DNA of 64,000 nt from Vulcanimicrobiota bacterium (GCA_027306785.1 DAHUZB010000006.1:18036-82035); one strand, 5' to 3'. Counted from the first letter of the stretch, positions 34,207 to 43,319 are shown. Notes: generated from the letters alone by a model not told the origin. A program made the numbers and translations.

Positions 34207-36375
34207 TTACAAATGCTCCGGATGGGGGCCGTGAAGCTGGTAGTGGGTCGTCGTGATCAGGGTCCGCGGGGTCTGGCGGAGACGCTGCGCGAGGGGCTTC
34301 GTCGCCTCGACGCCCATCTGGTAGGGGAGCTTCCAAGCGTAGACGTTGCCCGCGTTATCGATCGCGTAGACGCCGCTTGCGACCACGGCGGGTCCGCCGT
34401 AGAAATAGCCCATCACGTGAAGCGGATCGGCCTTCCAGATGATGTGGCAGCTATCGTCGAAGGCGACGAACTCCGGCGCGGGGTTGGAAGCGCCGGTCGG
34501 CACGCCGTCGGTCGCGCCGTTATCGATGCCGACGAAGCCGACGCCCGAGCCGTACGCCGCGTAGGAGTAGATCGTCGAGTTGGTGGCCGAGAGCTTTGCG
34601 AACGGCGTCGACGCTCCGAGTTTGAAGCAGTCCAGGTCGCTTGTCGTGCACGCGTTCGCGCTGTCGCAGCGGTTGTACCCCGAGGATGCGGTGAGGATCG
34701 TCCCGTCGGTCGTGGGCGTGCCGATGCCGCCCCGTCCGCCGGGCTGCGAGTTGGTGTTGATCAGCGTCTGCGCGAGCGGCGTCGTCGGATTGCTCTCACC
34801 GTAGGCGTAGAAATAGCCGTTCTTGCTCGTGAAGTAAACGTTGCCGCCGTAGAGCATGACGCCGCCGCCGATATCTTCGTCATCGCTCACGTTGTCGAAC
34901 GTGGAGATGAGATAGCCGGTGTCGATCTGCGGCACGCCGCCGATCTGCGGCGTGAGTTCCAAAATTCCGTCTTCGTAGCCGTCGTCGTTGCGCGTGTTCC
35001 CCGATCCGAGCAGCAGATGCGTGCCGTCGTAGGAGATCGGCGACCACGAACTGCCGCCGTCGAAGCCCGCGTACGGGTTGCCGGGCGGAGCGAAGGTGAG
35101 GGTCGAGCCGATCTGCGCGCCGGTCGCCTCGTCGAAGACCGCGAGGCCGCCTTCAACGAATCCGCTCGATGCGTCGCCGCCGGCTACGCCTTGGTAGATC
35201 TGTCCGTTGAGGACGAACGGCTCGCCGCGCAGGTTACCGAGCGCGAGCGGGGTGCTCCGCCACAGCGGGGTGCCCGTCGTCGCATTGAGGGCGAGCAGGT
35301 AGCCGCCATGCGCGCGATCGCATGTCGCAAGCGTGGCTGCGGTGCAGTTGCCCGGATCGCCCCAGATCGGCACGATGAGGGTGCTGCCGTCGAGCACGGG
35401 CGTGCCGAGCACGCCGTCGACGCCGAAGGGCACGTTCGGCGCCTGGTACGACCACGCGACGGTGCCGTTCATGCGGTCGAGCGCGGCGATGAAGCCGCAG
35501 GTGTCGGCGTAGTAGACGAAGCCGTTCGCCACGAGCGGACTCGCTTCGTCGACGACGACCGCGTTCGCGATGGCGGTGGTGTGACACCCGGGATCGGGCG
35601 CATCGCTCCAGGCGAGCTGAAGCGAGGGCGCGTTCTGCGCGGTGATCGCACCGAGCGCGCTCGATCCGGTCGGCGGCTGCTCGTAGCCGGTGCGCTGCGG
35701 ATCGTGCGCGTAGGTGATCCAATCGTCGGTGAAGACCGGCGTGGGAATCGCGTAGATGGCGAAGGTGTAGGTCGCGCCCGCCTGCACGTTCCAGGCGCCC
35801 ACGTTCAGGTTGGCGGGCAACGTGAGCTGCACGCCGCTTCGGGTTGCGGGACCGAGCAGCGGTTCGGTCCACGCGGCGCCGCCCGGCGAGAGCGACGCGA
35901 CGTAGAAGCTGAGGCCGCTCGTGCTCGTCGCGGTGCCGAGATTGACGATGATGCTCGGCGTCGTGGAAAAGTTCGCCGAGACCGAGGGCGTGAGCGTCAC
36001 GTAGCCGAGCGGCTGCGGCGCCGGGCCGACGGCGGCCGTGAGGGTCGGCGCGTTCGGGGGGAGCGCCGTCCAGCCGTCGATCGTGACGGAGCCGGTTGCC
36101 GTCGTCGGCGGCAGTGCGATCGTGATGCCGGAGATTCCGTTTGCCGCGGCGGGCGCGAGGATGAGGCCCGTCGTCGCGCCGTTGCCGCCGCTCAATGCGA
36201 GCGTCGCCGTCGCGGCGGGCGTGGCAACGGCCGCCGGTGTGCCGGGTGCGGTGGGCGGAACGACGCCGCCGCCTCCGCTCGTGCTCCCGCTGGTACCACC
36301 GCCACCGCCGCCGCATGCGCCGAGCGCGGCGGTGCAGCAGAGAAAGACGGCGACTGAGAAGATCCGACGCATCAC
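34207..36375 (-). CDS. Lipoprotein with PQQ-like beta-propeller
   Basis: 722-residue surface or periplasmic lipoprotein. Signal with lipobox (AVFLCCTAALGAC) followed by a Gly/Ser/Pro/Ala-rich tether, then an Ig-like beta-sandwich (residues ~60-200) and a propeller with PQQ-enzyme-type repeats: VYYADTCGFIAALDRMNGTVAWSYQ, GYLLALNATTGTPLWR, and GGPAVVASGVYAIDNAGNVYAWK. No PQQ or metal-binding catalytic residues are evident, so it is probably a scaffold like BamB rather than a dehydrogenase. Ends about 10 bp downstream of the YaiO-like gene on the same strand and may be the last gene of the polysaccharide operon. Confidence 0.82.
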   Translation of the reverse strand: MMRRIFSVAVFLCCTAALGACGGGGGGTSGSTSGGGGVVPPTAPGTPAAVATPAATATLALSGGNGATTGLILAPAAANGISGITIALPPTTATGSVTIDGWTALPPNAPTLTAAVGPAPQPLGYVTLTPSVSANFSTTPSIIVNLGTATSTSGLSFYVASLSPGGAAWTEPLLGPATRSGVQLTLPANLNVGAWNVQAGATYTFAIYAIPTPVFTDDWITYAHDPQRTGYEQPPTGSSALGAITAQNAPSLQLAWSDAPDPGCHTTAIANAVVVDEASPLVANGFVYYADTCGFIAALDRMNGTVAWSYQAPNVPFGVDGVLGTPVLDGSTLIVPIWGDPGNCTAATLATCDRAHGGYLLALNATTGTPLWRSTPLALGNLRGEPFVLNGQIYQGVAGGDASSGFVEGGLAVFDEATGAQIGSTLTFAPPGNPYAGFDGGSSWSPISYDGTHLLLGSGNTRNDDGYEDGILELTPQIGGVPQIDTGYLISTFDNVSDDEDIGGGVMLYGGNVYFTSKNGYFYAYGESNPTTPLAQTLINTNSQPGGRGGIGTPTTDGTILTASSGYNRCDSANACTTSDLDCFKLGASTPFAKLSATNSTIYSYAAYGSGVGFVGIDNGATDGVPTGASNPAPEFVAFDDSCHIIWKADPLHVMGYFYGGPAVVASGVYAIDNAGNVYAWKLPYQMGVEATKPLAQRLRQTPRTLITTTHYQLHGPHPEHL

Positions 36376-36387
36376 AACGACTCCCGG

Positions 36388-37290
36388 TTAACGCGGCAAA
36401 CCGACGGCTCGACCGAAGAAGAGGCCGAGCGTGATCGCCGATTCATGATAGATGTTCGCGCCCGTGCTTTTCAACGCATGCGCGGCGATCGTGCCGCCGA
36501 CGATGATACCGAAATCGGGGCGGAACCAGTGCTTCGCGGAGAGATCGAATTCGTTGACGCGCTGCAGGCTCGTGAACGAAGGCGGCAGCGTGCCGACGAA
36601 TCCCACCAATAGACCCGGCTGCGTGCCGCCGAGATAGGTAGCCGTGATTTGGTTTTTGCCGAGCACGTTGTATTCGGCGACCGCTTCGAGCGCGGTGCCG
36701 TTCGCGCTGTTTGCGCCCGAGACCGCGGTGCCGTTCGAGGTGAGGCCGGTGTAGCGGCCGTTCACCACGGTTGGGAGGACGCGCACGGTGTAGACCATCG
36801 ATCCCGTATAGAGCGTCGGTCCGAAGCTGAAGCCGTGCGTCACGCTGCCGTCGGGATTCGCGTAGAGCGATGCGCCGGTGCCGACGACGAGATTGCGGCG
36901 CCGTCCGAACTTCACGTCGCCTTCCAGATAGGCGAGGCGATTGGGCAGAATCTGTCCGCTCGACGTCATGACCTGGGCGTAGGTGAAGAACGAGTTCGAC
37001 CAAGTGTGGTAGTCGTCGGCGTAGACGGCGGTCGAGTGCGTCGGCGCGGCATCGCCGAGGGTGTTGCGATCGCGGTCGGTGCGGTCGAGCAGCGTGATCG
37101 AGGGCACGTCCTTTGCGCCCGCCTGCCACTGATCTTCGAGCAGCGTGGTCTGCCACGGGCCGTAGAGATCGCCCGGGCTGGAAAACGTGTCGAGCGTGGT
37201 CGTCGCGGTGAGCTCTTGCGCGCGCGTGGCCGCGGTCGGTGCGGCGGCGATCAGCGTGAGTGCGAGCGCGATGCGGAAGGAGCGGATCAT
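36388..37290 (-). CDS. YaiO-like outer-membrane beta-barrel protein
   Basis: 300 residues with a signal peptide (IALALTLIAAAPTAATRAQE) and repeating amphipathic strands with aromatic girdles: NSFFTYAQVMTSSGQILPNR, LAYLEGDVKFGRRRNLVVGTG, MVYTVRVLPTVVNGRYTG, and a final strand TLGLFFGRAVGLPR. The pattern resembles the YaiO outer-membrane family found with glycosyltransferase genes. It overlaps the bactofilin-like gene by 4 bp and sits downstream of a processive GT2 synthase gene, so it is a candidate secretion channel or surface anchor for the polymer. Family assignment is by strand pattern and context. Confidence 0.66.
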   Translation of the reverse strand: MIRSFRIALALTLIAAAPTAATRAQELTATTTLDTFSSPGDLYGPWQTTLLEDQWQAGAKDVPSITLLDRTDRDRNTLGDAAPTHSTAVYADDYHTWSNSFFTYAQVMTSSGQILPNRLAYLEGDVKFGRRRNLVVGTGASLYANPDGSVTHGFSFGPTLYTGSMVYTVRVLPTVVNGRYTGLTSNGTAVSGANSANGTALEAVAEYNVLGKNQITATYLGGTQPGLLVGFVGTLPPSFTSLQRVNEFDLSAKHWFRPDFGIIVGGTIAAHALKSTGANIYHESAITLGLFFGRAVGLPR

Positions 37291-38339
37291 GGCGTGCGGG
37301 CGTCCTCGTGCGGGGTGACGGCGGCTGCGGTCGTGCCGCCGCGTTCGGCGATGAGCCAACCGAAGATACAGGCCTCGGCGGCGATGGTGGCGTTGCGCGA
37401 TGCGTGGATCGTCTTGGGTGCGTGGCGGTCGCCGACGAGTGCTCCGCCGTGGAGCACGACGTCGCCGTCGCCGAAGATGTGCCCGAGTACCGTCGCGTCG
37501 CGCTCGAGCGTGACGGTATCGCGCGCGACGATATTGCCGCACACGCAGGCACCTTCGCGGAGCGTCACGCTCCCGCCCGCTTTGATGCTGCCGCGAACGA
37601 TCGCGCCCGCGCCCACCTCCACCTCGTCGGCGGCGATGACATCGCCCTCGAGATCGGCACCCGCATCGACGACGAGCTTTTTGACCAGGCGGCGCGCGGT
37701 AGCGGTGCGGACGATCAGCGGCCCGAGTTCGAGCGCGCGCAGTTCGGCGCGGGCGCTCGAGACGACGGCGATCGGCTTGCCGAAGAGGCGGTTGAAATGC
37801 ACGCCCGGACCCACCTCGAGGCGCCCCGACGCGCTGACCGACTGGCCGAGTTCCGATGCGCCGCCGATCTCGCAATTGCCGCCGACATCGATCCAGCGTA
37901 CGACGTGCGCGTGCGAGCCGATGCGCGCGTCGCGATCTCCGGCGAGCGTGCGCAGGCGCGCGTAGGCGCCCAGTTCGATTTCGCCGCGCGCGTAGACGTC
38001 GAGCATCTCGCTGTGATCGCCCACGCGGAACGCGCCGCGCGAGAGCACGATCTCCGAGAGTTGCTCGCGGTCGGGCGAGGCGAGACCGTCGGTGACGCGC
38101 GCGAACTCATCTTTGCGATTGAGGAACGGCACGCGCGCCTCGCCGACCGCGGCGTCGAGAATCGGTTCGACCTTCGCGCGCATCGATTTTCCGAGAAAGC
38201 GTGGATCGCGCGCGTACGACGCGTCGATTTTGAGCGGATCGTCGTCGGCCGCGACGCGCAATTCGAGCAGTCCGGGCAGCAACGGCAGCAGCACCATGAC
38301 GGCATACGCAAGGTAGAGGCCCGCTTCGACCGGGCTCAC
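37287..38339 (-). CDS. Membrane-anchored bactofilin-like (polymer-forming cytoskeletal) protein
   Basis: 350 residues. One N-terminal transmembrane helix (LYLAYAVMVLLPLLPGLLEL) is followed by a long beta-helical region with hexapeptide-type repeats. The second half fits the bactofilin (DUF583) core: ADLEGDVIAADEVEVGAGAIVRGSIKAGGSV, and VCGNIVARDTVTLERDATVLGHIFGDGDVV. Bactofilins usually lack a membrane helix and are cytoplasmic filaments. Here the domain is placed in an exopolysaccharide operon, overlapping the GT2 gene upstream and the YaiO-like gene downstream by 4 bp each. It may position the synthase in the membrane. Confidence 0.77.
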   Translation of the reverse strand: MSPVEAGLYLAYAVMVLLPLLPGLLELRVAADDDPLKIDASYARDPRFLGKSMRAKVEPILDAAVGEARVPFLNRKDEFARVTDGLASPDREQLSEIVLSRGAFRVGDHSEMLDVYARGEIELGAYARLRTLAGDRDARIGSHAHVVRWIDVGGNCEIGGASELGQSVSASGRLEVGPGVHFNRLFGKPIAVVSSARAELRALELGPLIVRTATARRLVKKLVVDAGADLEGDVIAADEVEVGAGAIVRGSIKAGGSVTLREGACVCGNIVARDTVTLERDATVLGHIFGDGDVVLHGGALVGDRHAPKTIHASRNATIAAEACIFGWLIAERGGTTAAAVTPHEDARTP

Positions 38340-39598
38340 GTCGGCGGAGCGTTTCCGACGCGCGCCGTCTTATCCCATCGTCCGCGTCGGCTCTTGGCGA
38401 TATCGCCGACCGCGTCGATGAATCCGGTCGTGATCGCCCACGAGTTGAACGGGAACATATAGAACAGGTAGGGCAGCAAGAAAAGACGCGTGGTCGAGCC
38501 GTCGAGCACCTCGGCGGTGGCGACTTGGTAGACCGGCGCGAAGTTGCCGAACGCGTTGTAGAGCACGACGCAGAACGCGAGCGTGACGCCGCCCGCATAG
38601 GGGAGCCGCCCGAGCAAGAACAGGACGAGCGCGGCGGCCCAGCCCGAGAGCAGAATCGGCGGCACCGCGTAGCAGAGCATCAGCAGCCCGGCATCGATGC
38701 GCTGCGGGAGCGTGAGCACGGGCGCCGTGACGAGCCCCCAGAGGTGCGACCAGAGCACGCGATTGTGCCCGCGCGACCAACGGCGCAACTGTTTGAAGCG
38801 CGACTCCCACGTTTCGGGAACTTCTTCGTAACACTCGGCGCGATTGTCGTAGACGATCTTCCAACCATGCTGAAAGATCTTGGCGGTCAGCTCGGTATCC
38901 TCGGCGAGCGCGTGTTGATCGAAGCCGCCGAGTTCGGCCAGCATGCGACGTCGAAAGCCCCCGACCGTGCCGCCGTACTGCGGCAGCAGATTGAAATTGT
39001 AGCGGGCTTGCTGATCGACTTGGTAACCGCCCGCGCGCTCCATCGAGAGCAAGCGCGTGAGCATGCTGCGATTGGTGTTGCGCGGTACGACGCGTCCCAT
39101 GACCGCGCCGATCTCGGGATCGACGAACGCGTTGATGAGCGTGCGCACGAGACCGCGCCCCGGCGTGTAATCGGCGTCGAAGACCAGCACGAACTCGGAT
39201 TCGACGCTCTCGAGCGCCACGTTGAGGGCGTTGGCTTTCCCGCGTTCGGGACCGTGCATCGTGAGCACCTTGACGTGCGGGTGACGTTCCGCGTAGGCGA
39301 GCAGTATCTCGTTCGTGGCATCCGTCGACTGATCGTCGATCGCGATGACATCGAGGCAGTCTTTGGGATACTCCGAGGCGAGCAGCGCATCGAGGCACGC
39401 CTGCGCGACCAGCGCTTCGTTGTGCATGGGTACGAGCACGGTGACCGACGGCGGATGCTCTTCGTAGGCATCGGAGAACGACATACGTTGCTTGCCGTAC
39501 ACGCGCGAAAACGTGAAGATCCAATGCCGCACGGTGTAGATCGACATCAACAGCACGACGAGCGTGAGCCACGCGTTGAGCGCTACAACCATTCCCAC
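38336..39598 (-). CDS. Processive family 2 glycosyltransferase (polysaccharide synthase)
   Basis: 420-residue membrane glycosyltransferase of the GT2 synthase type. One N-terminal helix (LNAWLTLVVLLMSIYTV), then the catalytic domain: VTVLVPMHNEALVAQACLDALL, IAIDDQSTDATNEIL (first Asp pair), LVFDADYTPGRGL (DxD), ALAEDTELTAKI (catalytic Asp) and QLRRWSRGHN (the QxxRW processivity motif). Four or more C-terminal helices form the likely translocation channel. Similar to PgaC/BcsA-type enzymes but without a PilZ domain. Likely makes a linear beta-linked exopolysaccharide with the neighbouring operon genes. The sugar donor is not predictable. Confidence 0.88.
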   Translation of the reverse strand: MGMVVALNAWLTLVVLLMSIYTVRHWIFTFSRVYGKQRMSFSDAYEEHPPSVTVLVPMHNEALVAQACLDALLASEYPKDCLDVIAIDDQSTDATNEILLAYAERHPHVKVLTMHGPERGKANALNVALESVESEFVLVFDADYTPGRGLVRTLINAFVDPEIGAVMGRVVPRNTNRSMLTRLLSMERAGGYQVDQQARYNFNLLPQYGGTVGGFRRRMLAELGGFDQHALAEDTELTAKIFQHGWKIVYDNRAECYEEVPETWESRFKQLRRWSRGHNRVLWSHLWGLVTAPVLTLPQRIDAGLLMLCYAVPPILLSGWAAALVLFLLGRLPYAGGVTLAFCVVLYNAFGNFAPVYQVATAEVLDGSTTRLFLLPYLFYMFPFNSWAITTGFIDAVGDIAKSRRGRWDKTARVGNAPPT

Positions 39599-40365
39599 AC
39601 GCTTTCGGTGCGCGCGATCCGGCGGCTGAGCGAGACCACGCAGAGCGAATAGGCCGTGATGAAGTAGACGACGTCGATGAGCGGGCCGAAGAAGAGGTAG
39701 AGCACCGCTTCGATGACGACGCCCGCGTGCGTGAGCAGCAGCGCGAAGACCGCGAGGCGCAGGATCGACATCACGAAGTCGATCGCGATCAGCATCGTGA
39801 ACATCGCGGTGCGTTCCAGGGTGCTGAAGGGCAAGAGCGCCGAGACGACGACCGCGAAGATGGGAGCGCAGAGGATCATGATGACGCTCGTGCGCTCGAG
39901 CAACAGCATGTAGGTGGGCCCGTCATAGGCGACGCGCCCTTGGAGAAAGGCCCAGAGCGCGGTCGCAATGAGGACGATGATGTTGCCGATGATCCAGAGC
40001 GGCAGCGGCGCGTTCTTCTGCTTGTAGAGCGCGGCGACGACGAGCGCGGCGGCGCCGAGTCCCGCGACGTCGAGCGCGCTCACGACCGAGAGCGAGGGAA
40101 GCGTGGGAACCGGCACCGTGGACGCGATGCGCAGAAAGTTGTCGGAGACGGACTGCGTGACCGGGGTGTTCTGCGCGAGCACGTGCGTTATCCAGGCGGT
40201 CGCGCGCGGCCATAGCAGCAGCAGCACGGCGTAGGCGAGCAGCATGCCGAGCGGCAACGAGACGGCGTTCGCGGGCCAGGTGACGCGGGAAACGCGCAGC
40301 GTTCTGTACGAGCGATGCGGACGAATCGTTACCCGCGCCGGCCGCGGGCCTTCGGGTGTGGGCAA
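39583..40365 (-). CDS. Polytopic membrane protein heading the polysaccharide operon
   Basis: 260 residues with about six hydrophobic helices (SLPLGMLLAYAVLLLLWP, WIIGNIIVLIATALWAFLQG, MILCAPIFAVVVSALLP and others) and a basic cytoplasmic N-terminus. I do not recognise the family. Its end overlaps the GT2 synthase start by 16 bp, so the two are translationally coupled. By position it is probably a component of the polymer export machinery. Confidence 0.7.
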   Translation of the reverse strand: MPTPEGPRPARVTIRPHRSYRTLRVSRVTWPANAVSLPLGMLLAYAVLLLLWPRATAWITHVLAQNTPVTQSVSDNFLRIASTVPVPTLPSLSVVSALDVAGLGAAALVVAALYKQKNAPLPLWIIGNIIVLIATALWAFLQGRVAYDGPTYMLLLERTSVIMILCAPIFAVVVSALLPFSTLERTAMFTMLIAIDFVMSILRLAVFALLLTHAGVVIEAVLYLFFGPLIDVVYFITAYSLCVVSLSRRIARTESVWEWL

Positions 40366-40480
40366 GCTCTCCCTTTCAGCGTGCGATGAGCGCTGAGGCA
40401 GCCTTCAGGCCGAGCAAATTGCCGCCCTGCCGAGGCGTGTGCGGCGGAGCTTGCGAGCGGCGTCGGGAATGCGTTTCCCC

Positions 40481-41044
40481 ATGACATCTCCGACGGCGGG
40501 TCGTAGGCCGCTCGAACTGCTGACCGCGCTTGCGTTTGCGAGCGCGGCGGTGCTGTGGGGCGTGGCCGTGTTCGAGACGACGGTCGGAAACGATGCGTTC
40601 GCGCCGTTGGTCTTGGGTGATCTCGGCGCGATCGCGTGTTTTGTCATGGGCGCGATCGTCGCGCGTTCGTGGATCGCGGTGGTTGCCGCCGTCCTGTCCG
40701 CGCCGTACTTCGTCTTCGACGCGGTCCTGCGCGCGCTCGGCGGCGCCCTGGCGACGGACGGTGCTCGGCCCGTCCCGGCCTACATCCTTCACCCGGGAAA
40801 CGGCTCCGCCGTCTACCCCGCGCTCGCAAGTCTGCTGATCCTCGCGCTCGCGTTCGCGTTGCGGCGACGCGTCCCGATCGTGTGGCTCGCAGGCGCGGGC
40901 GTCGCGCTTGCCGTCATCGGCTTCGCGCTACTCGGCCGCGACGCCGCGATGCTCTTCGGCATCTGGTATGCGATCGCCGCAATCGGCTTCGCGCGTTCCG
41001 AAACGTCGGGAAACGTTGACCGCTTCACGCGCCTACGTGAGTGA
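40481..41044 (+). CDS. Small polytopic membrane protein
   Basis: 187 residues with about six hydrophobic segments (LLTALAFASAAVLWGVAVF, LGDLGAIACFVMGAIVARSWIAV, LASLLILALAFALR, VWLAGAGVALAVIGFALL). No charged catalytic motif is visible and the family is not recognised; the size suits small DUF-type membrane proteins of unknown role. ATG at 40481 is preferred over 40469. It converges on the TetR gene with a 12-bp overlap, so it is not in the TetR operon. Confidence 0.62.
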   Translation: MTSPTAGRRPLELLTALAFASAAVLWGVAVFETTVGNDAFAPLVLGDLGAIACFVMGAIVARSWIAVVAAVLSAPYFVFDAVLRALGGALATDGARPVPAYILHPGNGSAVYPALASLLILALAFALRRRVPIVWLAGAGVALAVIGFALLGRDAAMLFGIWYAIAAIGFARSETSGNVDRFTRLRE

Positions 41045-41590
41045 TTTCAATTCTTCGAACGCGTTGCGGATGGAGCGTTCGAAGGGGCTCTCGTTCGGTT
41101 GCGAGATCCAGTTCTCGAACGCGATCTTGAAGGCGGCCACGCCCATCTCGGCGGCGAGTCTGGCGCTTGTGGCTTTGACCCCGCGCCGCTGCAGCGCCGC
41201 CGCTAACGCTGCCGCGAGCGCGCCGAGCTTCTGACGCTCGCGCTCCTGGAGCTCCGGATTCGCGTCGATGACCGCATACCGCCGGCGCGCGTGCGCGCGG
41301 CGATCGGCAAAAAACGTCGCCGTGTGTTCGAGCGCGACGGCGACCGCGTCGAGCGGGGTGAGCGCCGCGGGCGCGCGTTCGAGCCCTTCGACGATGGAAC
41401 GTTCGAACTGCTCCGAGCCGAGGAATAACACCTCACGCTTGTCCGCAAAGTAACGAAAGAACGTGCGCTCGGTCAATCCGGCCCGTTGCGCGATTTCCGC
41501 GACGGTCGTTTGCTCGAAGCCACGTTCGCTATAGAGATCCAGCGCCGCCTCGATCAGGCGACCCTGCGCGTTCGGTACCCAGCGGCCCAT
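41033..41590 (-). CDS. TetR-family transcriptional regulator
   Basis: 185 residues. The N-terminal helix-turn-helix is canonical (IEAALDLYSERGFEQTTVAEIAQRAGLTERTFFRYFADKREVL); the C-terminal ligand domain is helical with no recognisable specificity. Divergent from the NAD-dependent epimerase gene at 41682, which it probably represses through the palindrome in the 91-bp gap. A TATACT box lies 8 bases before its ATG on the minus strand, so its own mRNA may be leaderless. Confidence 0.88.
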   Translation of the reverse strand: MGRWVPNAQGRLIEAALDLYSERGFEQTTVAEIAQRAGLTERTFFRYFADKREVLFLGSEQFERSIVEGLERAPAALTPLDAVAVALEHTATFFADRRAHARRRYAVIDANPELQERERQKLGALAAALAAALQRRGVKATSARLAAEMGVAAFKIAFENWISQPNESPFERSIRNAFEELKSLT

Positions 41591-41624
41591 CCGGCGTAGT
41601 ATAGCACCATCGGCATGACAGCGG

Positions 41625-41681
41625 TTGACATCAGTGGTACACTCACGTCAGTATCTGACATCACGGACTGGGGGCAGTTTC
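41625..41681 (+). promoter_or_regulatory. Promoter and palindromic TetR operator for the epimerase gene
   Basis: TTGACA at 41625-41630 is a perfect -35 box; 18 bases on lies CAGTAT, a weak -10. Over the -10 sits a perfect palindrome GTCAG-TAT-CTGAC (41647-41659), and TGACATCA occurs twice, at about 41626 and 41656. The site is well placed for steric repression by the divergent TetR protein. GGGGG about 8 bases before the ATG serves as ribosome site. Confidence 0.55.
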
Positions 41682-42572
41682 ATGCGGGTCTTTCTTACCG
41701 GGGCATCCGGCTTCATCGGCACGCCGCTCACGGCGGAGCTCATCGGCGCGGGCCACGAGGTGGTCGGCCTGGCGCGCTCCGACGCGTCGGCCGCGGCGCT
41801 CGCAGCGGCGGGCGCGGACGTGCATCGCGGGTCGTTGGAAGATCCGTCGAGCCTGCGCGGCGGCGCCGCTCGCGCGGACGCCGTGATCCATCTGGCGTTC
41901 ATTCATGATTTTTCGCGCTTTCAAGAGAACTGCGAGATCGATCGTCGAGCGATCGAAGCCATGGGCGACGAGCTCGCGGGTTCGAACCGGCCGTTCCTCG
42001 TGACCGCGGGGACCGGAATGCTCGCGCCTGGTCGCGCCGCGACGGAATCCGACATGCATACGGGCAGTTCGCAATTTCCCCGCAATGCATCGGAAGAGGC
42101 GGCCGACGCCGTTGCCGCGCGCGGTGTACGCGTTTCGGTCGTGCGCTTGCCGCAGGTGCACAATCCGCTCCGACACGGGTTGATCTCGCTCCTGATCGCG
42201 CTCGCCAAAGAAAAGGGCGTCTCCGCCTACGTGGGTGCTGGCGCAAATCGTTGGCCCGCCGTTCACGTGCTGAACGCAGCGCATCTCTATCGCCTCGCGC
42301 TCGAAAAGAACGCGGAACCCGGAACGCGCTATCATGCCGTTGGTGAAGAAGGCGTGCCGCTTCGCGAGATCGCGGAGGCCGTGGGCAGACGCGTCAACGT
42401 TCCGGTAACCTCGCTGCCGGTTGAAGAAGCGGCGGCGCATTTCGGTTGGCTTGCGCCGCTGATGTCCGCTGATCTGCCTGCATCGAGCGCGCAGACGCAA
42501 GAGCGTCTTTCCTGGCATCCCACGGGCCCCGGTCTCATCTCCGATCTCGATCGCATTCGCGAAGTGATGTAA
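41682..42572 (+). CDS. NAD(P)-dependent extended-SDR epimerase-like protein
   Basis: 296 residues. Rossmann start MRVFLTGASGFIGTPLTAELIGAGHEV; DAVIHLAFIHDFSRF; and a C-terminal substrate domain. It looks like the 'SDR family oxidoreductase/NAD-dependent epimerase' group often paired with TetR regulators. The expected Tyr-x-x-x-Lys is degraded: the corresponding region reads FPRNASEEAADAVAA, so atypical catalysis is possible. Likely induced by the ligand of the divergent TetR. A strong hairpin terminator follows at 42620. Confidence 0.83.
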   Translation: MRVFLTGASGFIGTPLTAELIGAGHEVVGLARSDASAAALAAAGADVHRGSLEDPSSLRGGAARADAVIHLAFIHDFSRFQENCEIDRRAIEAMGDELAGSNRPFLVTAGTGMLAPGRAATESDMHTGSSQFPRNASEEAADAVAARGVRVSVVRLPQVHNPLRHGLISLLIALAKEKGVSAYVGAGANRWPAVHVLNAAHLYRLALEKNAEPGTRYHAVGEEGVPLREIAEAVGRRVNVPVTSLPVEEAAAHFGWLAPLMSADLPASSAQTQERLSWHPTGPGLISDLDRIREVM

Positions 42573-42619
42573 ACGCGACCGATGCGAAGGCAGCGCATCG
42601 TCGAGCAGCAAAAATGAAG

Positions 42620-42644
42620 AAAGGCGCCTGTCACAGGCGCCTTT
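42620..42644. terminator. Intrinsic terminator hairpin
   Basis: Perfect 11-bp stem AAAGGCGCCTG / CAGGCGCCTTT with a TCA loop, flanked by A-rich sequence on the left and ending in TTT. It lies 47 bp past the epimerase stop and would work in either direction. Confidence 0.78.
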
Positions 42645-42761
42645 GGAATTGATGTGGCGACGCTAAGCACTGCTCCAACCCGGGGAACGCTTGTCCGCTC
42701 TCGTACGTTCTTGAGTCAGGACAACACGCTACCAGAAACGATATTCAAGGAGGAACTCCTC

Positions 42762-43178
42762 ATGGTTCGAGCGCTGACACTCGGCATCGCGGCAGTCATC
42801 GTAACGGTCGCAACCGCCCCGCCCGTATCGGCTCAAGGCACACTGACCCACGACGGGTTCCCCATCAAGCTCGCTGTCGTAAATTCATCGTCGGTTTGCC
42901 AACGGTTTGCTGCCCAAGCTTTCAAATACGACATGAGCGGCATGGGACGGGTTGGCGGGAATGACGTCGCTGTCGGACCACACATACAATATGAGGTCCA
43001 CCCCCATGAGAAAGCGATCTTCGAGCTTCACGGCCAGGCAGCCCGGGTGTGGGCTTCACCGCACGAGAGCTCGGATTGTACTTCGCGAAGCACAGGTTCG
43101 GTCTATACGGATCAAGTGGGGCAATCCTCACACCTGACGTTCGACGGCGCCAAATTCACCACGACGCCACGTCCCTAA
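42762..43178 (+). CDS. Small secreted protein of unknown function
   Basis: 138 residues with a clear signal peptide (LGIAAVIVTVATAPPVSAQG). The mature part has two Cys residues (SSVCQRFAAQ and SSDCTSRST), possibly disulfide-linked, and a beta-rich look (HIQYEVHPHEKAIFELHG). Strong ribosome site AAGGAGG 8 bases before the ATG. I do not recognise the family. Codon use is visibly less GC-biased than in the neighbours, which hints at a separate origin. Confidence 0.66.
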   Translation: MVRALTLGIAAVIVTVATAPPVSAQGTLTHDGFPIKLAVVNSSSVCQRFAAQAFKYDMSGMGRVGGNDVAVGPHIQYEVHPHEKAIFELHGQAARVWASPHESSDCTSRSTGSVYTDQVGQSSHLTFDGAKFTTTPRP

Positions 43179-43319
43179 ACGCTCGCGCGGACGGCAGTCC
43201 GATTGTCCCGTCACGCGAGCCTTTGCGCGCAGGCGGGGGTCTCGATTGAAGCCGTAAGCCAGTGACCGGGACGCCGACGCTACCGCTGCATTCGGGAGGC
43301 TCGTCGGATAGGAAACGAA

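Noticed and set aside
33986..34234. Plus-strand 82-codon frame in the gap after the cyclase gene
   Set aside because: Arg/Asp/Gly-rich, no ribosome site, antisense to the small hydrophobic frame.
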